From: DASUFF01 sp036274695
Lineage (GTDB): Bacteria > UBA10199 > JACPAL01 > GCA-016699445
NCBI GenBank assembly: GCA_036274695.1
Contig: DASUFF010000030.1
Location: forward strand, 1-64,000
Direction: 5' to 3'
Length of the DNA stretch: 64,000 nt
Shown here piece by piece: positions 27,801 through 35,625 of the stretch (positions are counted from its first letter, which is position 1; each line of letters begins with the position of its first letter). The notes beneath the pieces are model-generated. The model was not told the origin of the DNA, ran no database searches, and was given only the letters and a program-made list of their open reading frames with translations. The position numbers were made by a program, and so were the translations under genes.

Positions 27801-28031
27801 TTCAAAGGGTCGATGCTGCGGCTCCGGCCCGTCCTCATGACCGCCTTGGTCGACATTTTCGGTTTCCTGCCGATGATGCTCTCCCACGGCATGGGGGCGG
27901 AGGTTCAGAAACCGCTGGCGACGGTGGTGATCGGCGGGATCATCTCATCGACCCTTCTGACCTTATTGGTTTTGCCTGTCCTCTACGAATGGAGGGAAGA
28001 AAAAAATGACAACTCCCTTCGCAAGCCTTAA
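24891..28031 (+). CDS. czcA: CzcA/CusA-type heavy-metal RND transporter
   Basis: 1046 residues, normal length. N-terminal helix, then the porter region with LPDITNVQVAVNTRVDGLAP. The proton-relay helix 4 carries LDFGIIVDAAVIVVENCVRR with the Asp, Asp and Glu of the HME branch. Twelve helices in total with FGEIVILAVFLPIFALTG and ALSGIAILNGVVLISYF. It exports divalent or monovalent metal ions using the proton gradient; the exact metal is not decided. Coupled to czcC. The usual CzcB adaptor gene is absent between or beside the two. Confidence 0.92.
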   Translation: MIQKIIRFSVYNRAVVLVLTGLLAAAGWMAFRTLSIDALPDITNVQVAVNTRVDGLAPEETERTITARVESVMNGIPGVANVRSLTKFGLSQVTVNFEDGTDIYRARQQVSERLQSVAPDLPEGARPHLGPITTGLGEIFFYTVEADAPASGEERVAQLMDLRAVQEWTVRPRLMTVKGVAGVDTTGGYEKQYHVQPDVKKMAEYGLGFDEIEAALEKANRNVGGGYVQQDGKMFLVQALGLFRSEEDIRRVPVKSLETLKTVVVGDVAKVSPGYPLRVGAALVDGHEAVLGMVYLLSGENSRIVAKEVAQKAEEVRKILPPGVRLEVLHDRSELVDATLNTVLHNLATGAALVVVILLLLVGNLRAALITAVIIPLSLLFTFLLMKGRGISGNLMSLGALDFGIIVDAAVIVVENCVRRIHEYCGRLGRSLTSEELKEAVTDATVEMRRASGFGEIVILAVFLPIFALTGVEGKMFHPMAAAFCFALLGALIFSFTTAPALASLFLTGKMVEREPWLMRLFSRLYAPALRYAMKRRGVALGVAVASVLLGTVLFSRLGAEFLPQLDEGSIVVMFNRDVNIGIDQAVSLQARSEKIIRGFPEIRKVFSRIGTAEAATDPMGIYLTDTFVMLKDRSAWPEIDGHRRTKEELAEAIVERVEKEIPDQGPVISQPIQMRFNELLEGTRADVAVKIFDDDLSRLLAFSQKAEELLKDLPGAGDVEAELSDTSKVLRIAPYEDRLAAFGIGASVVLDAVSTGVGGKEAGFLYDGVRRFPILIRLSEKDRSDLQTLKSLPVEVGSNLTIKLGELAHLEFVDGFGTILRENGKRRAAILINPRGRDTESFVDEARAVLESRVPLPVGSYYEWGGNFKNLERAKERLLILAPAVLVLVFLMIFFVFRNLFQTFLIFSGVPLALVGGVLALKLNGLTFSLSAGIGFIALSGIAILNGVVLISYFNQLKAGRGLSGRELIFKGSMLRLRPVLMTALVDIFGFLPMMLSHGMGAEVQKPLATVVIGGIISSTLLTLLVLPVLYEWREEKNDNSLRKP

Positions 28032-28074
28032 ACTCCGTTCCTCAGCCGACAAACCTTTAAGAAAGGGGAAATTC

Positions 28075-28275
28075 ATGTTCACGAGAATCAAAACCGCCAA
28101 CGGAAACGTTGTTCTAAACGCCGGCAGGATCATCGCCATCGCCGATAAGGGCGAGCAAAAATACGAGATCACCGTCGATCAAGGCTCTTCGGTCGGCTCT
28201 TACATCACGGACCGAGAATCGGCGAACAACCTGCTGCAGGAAGTGGAAGCGAGCTTCGAGTTCGGCGGAAGATAA
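28075..28275 (+). CDS. Small hypothetical protein, weakly FlbD-like
   Basis: 66 residues starting MFTRIKTANGNVVLNAGRII. A compact beta-rich protein with NGNVVLNAGRIIAI, YEITVDQGS and an ESANNLLQEVEA helix; the order weakly resembles FlbD-type proteins, but no flagellar gene is nearby. SD GAAAGGGGAA lies just upstream, which favours this Met over an upstream one inside the end of czcA. It is followed by a terminator-like hairpin. Confidence 0.55.
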   Translation: MFTRIKTANGNVVLNAGRIIAIADKGEQKYEITVDQGSSVGSYITDRESANNLLQEVEASFEFGGR

Positions 28276-28279
28276 GGCG

Positions 28280-28322
28280 CGCCCGCTTCAATTTCCCCAT
28301 TCTCTTTTTCGGGCGTTTTTTT
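28280..28322 (+). terminator. Candidate intrinsic terminator after the czc operon
   Basis: Inverted repeat CGCCCG (28280-28285) and CGGGCG (28310-28315) is followed directly by a run of seven T. The loop is 24 bases, longer than usual, so strength is uncertain, but position and T-run fit the end of the czcC-czcA transcript. Confidence 0.5.
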
Positions 28323-28373
28323 CCGGCAAATGACAGCAACTTGTGGCCCGGCGCCTCGATACGACCCTCCGCT

Positions 28374-29297
28374 ATGGCGCTGACATCCCCGCTTCTTTGT
28401 TTGCCGGCGACGACTTTCTCCCCGCAGGGCGTCGGCTTTCCCGGCGCGTCTTACGAGCCGCTGTCGCAGATGATCGTTTCCGCTTCCAAGGACGACGACG
28501 GTCCCTCAATCGGCGGGGCACCGACGACGCCGCGGGAATCGGCTCTCGTTGCCGGGGAAAGGGAGACGGAAGCAAGTTCCCGGTCGACTTATTTGGGCCG
28601 CAGAGCGGCGGTGGCGCGTCTCAGCTCCGTTTATGTGTCCCGCGGCAGGGCGGGAGACGCCGCAAACCTCGCCTTGAAATGGGCCGTCATGGGGAGTTTG
28701 GCTTATTTCCTCCCTTCGCCTTGGGGCTGGCTCGCCGCGGCGGCGGCCATGGGCGCGATGGCGGTTTTCAACACGGCTCGCTTGGGCGCCTATTTTAGTA
28801 CCGCACCGAAAAGTCCCAGGCGCTACGAGGCCAAGTATGGCGTGTTGATGAGGCGGATCGATTTTTCCTGGAAAGAGATGGTTCGATATTCCCGCGACGG
28901 GACCGCCCCTCTCTACGAGCGGCAACGGCAGTATCGGGAACTTTTGGCGGAAATTCGCTCGACGATGACGGAACTGGAAGCGTTGAGTTTGTCCAATCCG
29001 GGGCGCGTAATGGCCCGCGGAAGCGTCACCGGGATCTACCTGATGCTGACGACGCCCTGGAAGGATGAGGGTTTGCGCCATCGGTACGAGCGCGAGTCCC
29101 TGGTGCGCTCCTGCAGGCGGTTCGTGAATTCCCTGCCCGGGGAGTTGCCGGTCCTGCCTCCGGAATCCGAGGAGGCGGGAAGCTATCGCGAATTGCCCGC
29201 CCGACTTCGCGTGGAGGTTCCGGAGGAATTTTCCGATTTCGAAGACGAACTGGCCGAGATCGAGGATGAGCGCGAGGAGAAAAAAGGGCGCTCATAA
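28374..29297 (+). CDS. Hypothetical protein with two adjacent membrane helices
   Basis: About 307 residues from the ATG at 28374 (start uncertain: no SD, and a TTG at 28341 is in frame). The N-terminal ~85 residues are low-complexity and Ser/Pro-rich. A hydrophobic pair follows (ANLALKWAVMGSLAYFLPSP and WGWLAAAAAMGAMAVFNTA), then a charged helical domain and an acidic Glu/Asp-rich tail. No family recognised. It stands alone between the czc terminator and tRNA-Arg. Confidence 0.5.
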   Translation: MALTSPLLCLPATTFSPQGVGFPGASYEPLSQMIVSASKDDDGPSIGGAPTTPRESALVAGERETEASSRSTYLGRRAAVARLSSVYVSRGRAGDAANLALKWAVMGSLAYFLPSPWGWLAAAAAMGAMAVFNTARLGAYFSTAPKSPRRYEAKYGVLMRRIDFSWKEMVRYSRDGTAPLYERQRQYRELLAEIRSTMTELEALSLSNPGRVMARGSVTGIYLMLTTPWKDEGLRHRYERESLVRSCRRFVNSLPGELPVLPPESEEAGSYRELPARLRVEVPEEFSDFEDELAEIEDEREEKKGRS

Positions 29298-29322
29298 GAC
29301 AGACCGCTTCATTTTCATTTTG

Positions 29323-29395
29323 TGCGCCCGGTAGGAATCGAACCTACGACCCACAGCTTAGAAGGCTGTTGCTCTATCCCCTGAGCTACGGGCGC
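29323..29395 (-). tRNA. tRNA-Arg (anticodon TCT)
   Basis: Minus-strand sequence starts GCGCCCGTAGCTCAG with a 7-bp acceptor stem closed by CGGGCGC and discriminator A. Anticodon stem-loop ACAGCCTTCTAAGCTGT gives TCT. The T arm GTAGGTTCGATTCCTAC is perfect. No CCA is encoded. Confidence 0.95.
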
Positions 29396-29472
29396 TAACC
29401 AGCAACCCCCTACGTTACACTTCGGGGGCGATTACGCTTCGCTTCATCGAAAATCCAAAGCCAGCGCCCTGT

Positions 29473-29526
29473 CCTAATGGCTTCGCCATTAGGGCGGGCG
29501 GCTTCAAGCGGCCTTCGGCCGCTTGA
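29473..29526. repeat. Two adjacent perfect hairpins with TTC loops
   Basis: The 197-base gap 29396-29592 holds two stems 10 bases apart. At 29473-29493, CCTAATGGC-TTC-GCCATTAGG (9 bp). At 29504-29526, arms TCAAGCGGCC and GGCCGCTTGA around TTC (10 bp). No T-run follows either. They may be palindromic repeats, or terminate or protect transcripts near the tRNA gene. Confidence 0.55.
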
Positions 29527-29592
29527 GCGCGAAGTTAAAGGTAAAACCCCCTTATTTCAATCAAAAGGAAATACGCGTATAGGCTTTAGCCA

Positions 29593-30876
29593 ATGAGCCA
29601 TCCCCAAGATAACGCGCGCCATCGTGTGGTTCTTCTGGGCGGCGGCTTCGGCGGCCTCTACGCCGCCCAATCGATCCCAAGCGACTCCCCGATTGAGGTG
29701 ACCCTCATCGACAAGCGCAACTTCCATCTCTTTCAACCTCTTCTCTATCAAGTCGCCACCGGAGGCCTCAGCCCCGGCGACATCGCTTCGCCCCTCCGCG
29801 CGATCCTGGCCAAGCGCAAGAACGTGACGGTCCTCCAAGTCGAGGCCATCGACCTCGATATTGCCGGCAATCAGGTTGTTCTGAAAGACGGCGCCGTTCC
29901 TTACGACACGCTGATCATCGCCACCGGCGCCAGCCACCATTACTTCGGCCACGACGACTGGGCCGCCCACGCCCCGGGCCTGAAGACCGTCGAAGACGCC
30001 CTGGCGATCCGCCAGAAAATATTTTCCGCCTTCGAAAAGGCCGAGCGCGAGACGAATGAAGAGAATCGTCGCGCCTTGCTCACCTTCCTCCTGATCGGCG
30101 GGGGACCCACGGGCGTGGAGATGGCGGGGGCGCTGGCGGAACTGGCGCACGACACGCTCAAGGGCGAGTTCAAGCGCATCGATCCGACGTGGGCGCGGAT
30201 CGTCCTGATCGAAGGCGTCGACCGCATCCTGCCGCCGTATCCGGAAAAGCTGTCGGAAAAGGCGCGCGCGTCGCTGGAAAAATTGGGCGTCGAGGTCCGC
30301 ACCGGAACGTTGGTGACGGAGGTCCGCGACGGCGCCGTCACGATGAAACGGGGCGAGGAGACGGAGACCATCGAAGCGGCGACGATCTTTTGGGCCGCGG
30401 GCGTTCAAGCCTCGCCCGTGGGAAAGATTCTGGCGGCCAAGACCGGCGCGTCGCTCGACCGCGCGGGACGGGTCTTGGTGGAAAAAGATCTCACCGTCCC
30501 CGGTCATCCCGAAATTTTCGTGATCGGCGATCTGGCGAATTTTTCCCATCAGGGCGGCAAGCCCTTGCCGGGCATCGCCCCCGTCGCGATGCAGCAGGGG
30601 AGGTACGTCGCGGATCTGGTTCAACGCCGGATCAACGGCGCTCCGCAATGGCCGTTCGTCTATCAAGACAAAGGCAGCCTGGCCGTCATCGGCCGGAATG
30701 CGGCGGTGGCCGATTTGGGAAATCTCCGATTCAGCGGCTTCCCCGCGTGGCTCCTCTGGGTCTTCGTCCACATCCGCTACTTGATCGAGTTCGACAACAA
30801 GGCCTTGGTGCTCTTCCAATGGGCCTGGAATTACCTCACCCGCAAGCGCGGGGCGCGGCTGATCACCAATGAATAG
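29593..30876 (+). CDS. ndh: Type II NADH dehydrogenase (NDH-2)
   Basis: 427 residues. Non-proton-pumping NADH:quinone oxidoreductase of the inner membrane. The FAD motif VVLLGGGFGGLYAAQ (about residues 12-26), the NADH motif FLLIGGGPTGVEMAGALAEL (about 165-184), the quinone-site-associated AVAMQQGRYVA region and FVIGDLANF are all present. The C-terminus carries amphipathic helices (PAWLLWVFVHIRYLI) that bind the membrane. Single gene with its own promoter region; supplies electrons to an aerobic chain. Confidence 0.9.
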   Translation: MSHPQDNARHRVVLLGGGFGGLYAAQSIPSDSPIEVTLIDKRNFHLFQPLLYQVATGGLSPGDIASPLRAILAKRKNVTVLQVEAIDLDIAGNQVVLKDGAVPYDTLIIATGASHHYFGHDDWAAHAPGLKTVEDALAIRQKIFSAFEKAERETNEENRRALLTFLLIGGGPTGVEMAGALAELAHDTLKGEFKRIDPTWARIVLIEGVDRILPPYPEKLSEKARASLEKLGVEVRTGTLVTEVRDGAVTMKRGEETETIEAATIFWAAGVQASPVGKILAAKTGASLDRAGRVLVEKDLTVPGHPEIFVIGDLANFSHQGGKPLPGIAPVAMQQGRYVADLVQRRINGAPQWPFVYQDKGSLAVIGRNAAVADLGNLRFSGFPAWLLWVFVHIRYLIEFDNKALVLFQWAWNYLTRKRGARLITNE

Positions 30877-30985
30877 AGCGCTCTCAAATTGAGAATCGAG
30901 ACGTCAAAAAGGGTGAGGTTTAACCCTTCCTAGCCGGAAATTTCGGAAGGAAATCAACGGCACGCCTGTTGCTTTGGCATCTGGC

Positions 30986-31234
30986 ATGCTTCGCCTTCTT
31001 TCCGCTTGGATCGGTCTCTCGGGGGTGCCGGTGCTGCTGGCCCTGCTTCCCTTCGCTCCGGCGCGGGTGACGGCCCACGCACCGGTACATGCGGCGGTTT
31101 GGGAGATCCGGGACCGGCAGAACGCCGAGGCGGAGGCGTTGAAGGATCGCATCGAATCTCTGCAAGCGCGCGTCGATTCCGCGAACGCCCGGTTGACCGC
31201 CGCGATCGCCGCCCTCGAATCCGGCGACCGATAA
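30986..31234 (+). CDS. Small exported coiled-coil protein
   Basis: 82 residues from the ATG at 30986. The N-terminal hydrophobic segment (LSGVPVLLALLPFAPARVTA) acts as signal or anchor, then a heptad-like helix (EAEALKDRIESLQARVDSAN). No domain recognised. No strong SD, so the gene is only moderately supported. It lies 44 bases upstream of prfC. Confidence 0.45.
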   Translation: MLRLLSAWIGLSGVPVLLALLPFAPARVTAHAPVHAAVWEIRDRQNAEAEALKDRIESLQARVDSANARLTAAIAALESGDR

Positions 31235-31278
31235 ACCTCCTCGATTTTTCAAAGGCCTTAAGCTAGTCACCCACCTCC

Positions 31279-32892
31279 ATGACGGAGACCGCCGCATCCG
31301 AAGTCTTGAAGGAGATCGACCGACGCAAGACCTTCGCCATCATCTCGCATCCGGACGCCGGAAAGACGACGGTGACGGAGAAGCTTTTGCTCTTCGGCAA
31401 CGCCATCCACATGGCCGGCGTCGTCAAGGCCAAGCGCTCCAAACAATTCGCGCGCTCGGACTGGATGGAGATCGAAAAGCAGCGCGGGATCTCGGTGGCC
31501 TCCTCCGTCATGCAGTTCCAGTACGGCGGCAAGGAGATCAACCTGCTGGATACGCCGGGCCACCAGGATTTTTCGGAAGACACCTACCGCGTGCTCACCG
31601 CCGTCGACAGCGCCCTGATGATCATCGATTCGTCGAAGGGCATCGAGACGCAGACCAAGAAACTGTTTCAAGTCTGCCGCGACCGGAAGCTGCCCATCAT
31701 CACCTTCATGAATAAGATGGATTTGGAGGCCCGCGACCCGTTCGAGCTGGTCGACGAGGTCGAGAAGGTCCTGAACCTGCCGTGCTTCACGATGACGTGG
31801 CCGATCGGGCAGGGGAAGGGCTTCAAGGGCGTCTACGACCTGATGGAAAAACGAGTCCGGTTCTTCGACGCCGGCCAAAAGACGAGGGACTTCGAGCAGA
31901 AGTTCTATTCGGATCTCGACGATCCGGAGTTGAACGAGGCGATCGGGCCCGAATTGATCGACAAGCTTAAAGAAGACTGCGAACTCCTGACCGGCGCGGG
32001 CCACGATTTCGACCGCGAACGTTACCTGGCCGGCAACTTAAGCCCGGTTTTCTTCGGCTCCGCCGTGAACAACTTCGGCATCCAGGAACTGTTGGACGCC
32101 TTCGTCCGCCTGGCGCCCGGCCCGCGCCCGCGGCCGGCGGAGACGCGCGACGTGAAGCCGGACGAGCCGAAATTCACCGGACTGGTCTTCAAGATCCAGG
32201 CGAACATGGATCCGAAGCACCGGGATCGCACGGCCTTTCTGCGCATCTGCTCGGGCGAATTTGTGCAGGGGATGACGGCCTATCACGTGCGTCAAGAACG
32301 CGAGTTCAAGATCAACAACGCCCTCCAGTTCATGAGCAAGGAGCGCAAGAACGTCGACCGCGCCTACGCGGGCGACATCATCGGCATCCACGACAAGAAC
32401 TTAACAATCGGAGACGCCATCACCGAGGGCGAACGCTTGCGCTTCACCGGCGTGCCGCAGTTCTCGCCGGATCTCTTCGCGCGCGTGGATCTGAAGAATC
32501 CCATCAAGAACAAGCAGCTTCAAAAGGGCTTGGAGCAGTTGGCGGAGGAGGGGACGTCCCAGATCTTCCGCCGCAAGAACACGTCCGAGACGTTCATCGG
32601 CGTGGTGGGCCAGCTCCAGTTCGAGGTGGTGAAGTTCCGCCTATTGCACGAGTACGGGGCCGACGCTGTCTTCACCCCTTTGCCTTACGCCCTGTCCTGC
32701 TGGTACCATGCGACCGACAAAAAGGTGATGGAGGACTTCGAGGACTACTACCGCTCGCAGATCGTCTACGACGTGCGCGGTTACCCGATGATCCTCTTCA
32801 AGACCGAATGGGAACGCGATTACATCCAAAAGAATCAGCCGAAGGTGGCGTTTTACTCGAACCTCATCGCGTACGAAGCCGAGTGCGCCTAG
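31279..32892 (+). CDS. prfC: Peptide chain release factor 3
   Basis: 537 residues. A translational GTPase that recycles RF1/RF2 after termination. GTPase motifs: G1 ISHPDAGKTTVTEK, the switch region RGISVASSVM, G3 DTPGHQDFSEDTYR and G4 NKMD. The RF3-specific C-terminal domain includes GVVGQLQFEVVKFRL and the late SCWYHA. Length and domain order are standard. The downstream dsbD start lies inside its last codons. Confidence 0.95.
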   Translation: MTETAASEVLKEIDRRKTFAIISHPDAGKTTVTEKLLLFGNAIHMAGVVKAKRSKQFARSDWMEIEKQRGISVASSVMQFQYGGKEINLLDTPGHQDFSEDTYRVLTAVDSALMIIDSSKGIETQTKKLFQVCRDRKLPIITFMNKMDLEARDPFELVDEVEKVLNLPCFTMTWPIGQGKGFKGVYDLMEKRVRFFDAGQKTRDFEQKFYSDLDDPELNEAIGPELIDKLKEDCELLTGAGHDFDRERYLAGNLSPVFFGSAVNNFGIQELLDAFVRLAPGPRPRPAETRDVKPDEPKFTGLVFKIQANMDPKHRDRTAFLRICSGEFVQGMTAYHVRQEREFKINNALQFMSKERKNVDRAYAGDIIGIHDKNLTIGDAITEGERLRFTGVPQFSPDLFARVDLKNPIKNKQLQKGLEQLAEEGTSQIFRRKNTSETFIGVVGQLQFEVVKFRLLHEYGADAVFTPLPYALSCWYHATDKKVMEDFEDYYRSQIVYDVRGYPMILFKTEWERDYIQKNQPKVAFYSNLIAYEAECA

Positions 32893-34979
32893 GGTTCGTT
32901 TCCGCCGCCGCCTTCCTCCTGATTCCCCTTTCGCTCGCCGCCGATACGGTGACGACGCCGCACGTCGTAGCCCGCATCGTCTCCGACGCCGCCGCCGTGG
33001 CGCCGGGGTCGTCCTTCGGAGTGGGCCTCGATTTCACCCTGAAAAAGGGCTGGCACACGTATTGGAAAAATCCGGGCGATTCCGGCGAACCGATGAAGGT
33101 GACCTGGAAGGTTTCACCGGGACTCTCCGCCGGACCGCTGTCGTACCCGCCGCCCGAGCTCATCCAAATGCCGCCGCTGGCGAACTTCGGCTACAAAGAC
33201 CAAGTCCTCATCTTCTCCGACATGGCCGCCGGCGCGGATTTGACCCCCGGCGGTTCGATCGAGATCCAGGCCGACGCCACGTGGCTGGTCTGCGAGGAGA
33301 CGTGCATCCCGGAAAAAGGGAGTTTTTCGATCACGCTGCCGGTGGCCGCGGCTTCGTCGCCGGGCCCCGATGCGCCGCGCTTCCAGGCCGCGCGCGAACG
33401 GTTGCCCAAACCCGTGTCCGCGGCTCGGGTCGAGGTTTCCGACAAGGGATTGTATCTCGCTTTTCCGGAGGGGATCGAGCTTCCCGAGGAGACGTCCCGG
33501 CTCTTTTTCTTTCCCGAGACTCCGGGCGTGATCAAGAACGCCGCGGAACAGGTGGCCTTCAAGGACCGCGGGAGGCATTTCTTGCGGCTCGTCCCCGACC
33601 CGGGGATGACGAAACCGCCGGAGCGCCTGACCGGCGTTCTGGTGACGGGCGAAAAGGCCTACGCCCTGGGCGAATTGCCGGATCATCCGTCGGTGGTGGC
33701 GTTGCCTCCGCGGGCCGCGTCGCGGACGCCGGCCGAAGTCCCGTCGGGCGAAACCGCGCCGGCCGTAAAATCGGAAGCACCCGGCTTGACCGCCGCCCGC
33801 GCCGTTCCCTTCGCCTTCCTGGGAGGGCTTCTGCTCAATCTCATGCCCTGCGTCTTCCCCGTCCTGTCGGTGAAGGTTTTGGGCTTTTTGAAAAAAAGCG
33901 GCGGCGATCACCGGCGCGCTCGGACTCACGGATGGGCCTATGCGGCGGGCGTGGTCCTTTCCTTCGGCGTCCTGGCCGCGGCCCTGCTGTTCCTTCGCTG
34001 GAGCGGGGAGGCGCTGGGATGGGGGTTCCAGCTTCAGTCGCCGCTCTTCGTGCTTCTCATGATCTTCCTGCTCTTCTTATTGGCCTTGAGCCTCCTGGGA
34101 CTTTTCGAAATAGGCGGATCGCTGATGGGCGTCGGCTCGAAGCTGGCGGGACAGACCGGCCTCTCGGGCTCCTTCTTCACGGGCGTTCTCGCCACCGTCG
34201 TGGCCACGCCGTGCACGGCGCCGTTCATGGGACCGGCGGTCGGATTCGCCCTGGCCCAGCCGGCGGCGATGGCGCTCGCCGTTTTTCTCGCGGTGGGCGT
34301 CGGGATGGCGCTTCCTTACCTCGTGCTGACGCACGTGCCCGCCCTTCTGTGGCGTCTGCCCAAGCCCGGGCCGTGGATGGAGACCTTCCAACAGGCCATG
34401 GCCTTTCCTTTGCTCGCCACGGTGGTCTGGCTCTTGTGGGTGATCGGCCGGCAGGCCCCGGGGGCGTTGGTGACGATCCTTCTGGCGCTTTTAGCTTTGT
34501 CCTTCGGCGTGTGGCTGGGCCGCCGCGTGCGACGGGCGAGGCCGGTGGCCTTGCTGATCGCGGCGGCGGCCGTGGCCTGGGCCGTCGTGGAGGTCCGCGG
34601 GGAGATACGCGGCGCGGCGTCCGCGCTCGCGACGACGGCGGGTTGGGAGGCCTTTTCGGAGCGACGAATCTCCGCTTTGCGCGCCGAGGGTCGTCCCGTC
34701 TTCGTCGATTTCACCGCCGCCTGGTGCCTGACCTGCCAGGTGAACAAAAAGACCGTCTTGGAACGGGAGGACGTGCGCCGGGCCTTTTCCGATAAGAACG
34801 TCGCGCTGATCGAGGCGGATTGGACCAATCAAGACGCGGCGATCTCCAAGGCCTTGGAGGCGTTCGGGCGCCAGGGCGTTCCCCTGTACGTTTACTACCC
34901 GCCCGGCGGCGAGGCGAAAGTATTGCCGGCTTTACTGACCAAAGCGATCGTGCTGGAATCCTTGGAAAACCAACCGTGA
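32883..34979 (+). CDS. dsbD: Thiol:disulfide interchange protein DsbD/ScsB
   Basis: 698 residues from the GTG at 32883, which overlaps the prfC stop. Signal peptide (LGFVSAAAFLLIPLSLAADT); N-terminal periplasmic domain with CEETC; eight-helix electron-transfer domain with Cys in NLMPCVFPVLSVKV and VATPCTAPFMGPA; and a C-terminal thioredoxin domain with AAWCLTCQVNKKTV. It passes reducing power from cytoplasmic thioredoxin to the periplasm. The next gene encodes a secreted thioredoxin-fold protein, a likely partner. Start choice depends on the signal peptide, since the upstream frame runs inside prfC. Confidence 0.9.
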   Translation: MRLGFVSAAAFLLIPLSLAADTVTTPHVVARIVSDAAAVAPGSSFGVGLDFTLKKGWHTYWKNPGDSGEPMKVTWKVSPGLSAGPLSYPPPELIQMPPLANFGYKDQVLIFSDMAAGADLTPGGSIEIQADATWLVCEETCIPEKGSFSITLPVAAASSPGPDAPRFQAARERLPKPVSAARVEVSDKGLYLAFPEGIELPEETSRLFFFPETPGVIKNAAEQVAFKDRGRHFLRLVPDPGMTKPPERLTGVLVTGEKAYALGELPDHPSVVALPPRAASRTPAEVPSGETAPAVKSEAPGLTAARAVPFAFLGGLLLNLMPCVFPVLSVKVLGFLKKSGGDHRRARTHGWAYAAGVVLSFGVLAAALLFLRWSGEALGWGFQLQSPLFVLLMIFLLFLLALSLLGLFEIGGSLMGVGSKLAGQTGLSGSFFTGVLATVVATPCTAPFMGPAVGFALAQPAAMALAVFLAVGVGMALPYLVLTHVPALLWRLPKPGPWMETFQQAMAFPLLATVVWLLWVIGRQAPGALVTILLALLALSFGVWLGRRVRRARPVALLIAAAAVAWAVVEVRGEIRGAASALATTAGWEAFSERRISALRAEGRPVFVDFTAAWCLTCQVNKKTVLEREDVRRAFSDKNVALIEADWTNQDAAISKALEAFGRQGVPLYVYYPPGGEAKVLPALLTKAIVLESLENQP

Positions 34980-34994
34980 CATAAGGAGGATCCC

Positions 34995-35612
34995 GTGAAG
35001 TTTTTCAAACCGCTTTCGTCTTTCGTCCTTGCCGGCTTTTTCCTTTGCGCCTTGGCCACCTGCCTCCAGGCATCTCCCAAACCCGGCGACGCCGCGCCGG
35101 ATTTTACGTTGAAGGACAGCGACGGCAAGACCCAAACGCTGTCTTCTTATAAGGGAAAATACGTCGTCCTCGAATGGTTCAACGAGGGCTGCCCCTTCGT
35201 GAAGAAGCACTACGAATCGGGAAGCATGCAGGCGCTTCAAAAGGAGGAGACGGGCAAGGGCGTGGTGTGGCTCTCCGTCATCTCATCGGCCGAAGGCAAG
35301 CAGGGCTTCTCGACGCCGGAGCAGGCCAATGCCGCGCGCAAGAAGTGGAATATCGCCTCGACGGCGACCCTTCTCGATGCGAAGGGCGAGGCTGGAAAAC
35401 TCTACGAGGCCAAGACCACGCCGCACATGTTCGTGATCGATCCCGAGGGGAAGGTCGTCTACATGGGCGCCATCGACGACAAGCCCACCTCCGATCCGGC
35501 AGACGTTAAAACGGCGAAGAACTACGTGAAGGCGGCCTTGGACGAGGCGATGGCGGGCAAGCCCGTGGCGACCGTTTCGACGACGCCCTACGGCTGTTCG
35601 GTCAAGTACTAG
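34995..35612 (+). CDS. Secreted thioredoxin-fold/peroxiredoxin-like protein
   Basis: 205 residues. Signal peptide ending around LQA-SP. AhpC/TSA-like fold: APDFTLKDSDGKTQTLSSYK, then LEWFNEGCPFVKKHYES with a single Cys in the active loop (Cys-Pro-Phe rather than CxxC). A C-terminal Cys in YGCSVKY could be the resolving residue. AAGGAGG lies just upstream. Sits 15 bases after dsbD, so it is probably reduced by it. Peroxidase versus thiol-chaperone role is open. Confidence 0.8.
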   Translation: MKFFKPLSSFVLAGFFLCALATCLQASPKPGDAAPDFTLKDSDGKTQTLSSYKGKYVVLEWFNEGCPFVKKHYESGSMQALQKEETGKGVVWLSVISSAEGKQGFSTPEQANAARKKWNIASTATLLDAKGEAGKLYEAKTTPHMFVIDPEGKVVYMGAIDDKPTSDPADVKTAKNYVKAALDEAMAGKPVATVSTTPYGCSVKY

Positions 35613-35625
35613 CTTCCACTACGAG

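Noticed and set aside
28075..28275. czcB adaptor fragment after czcA
   Set aside because: Only 66 residues, with no lipoyl or beta-barrel motif; unrelated to membrane fusion proteins.
29323..29592. Integration site or genomic island edge at tRNA-Arg
   Set aside because: No integrase and no direct repeat of the tRNA 3' end seen in the window.
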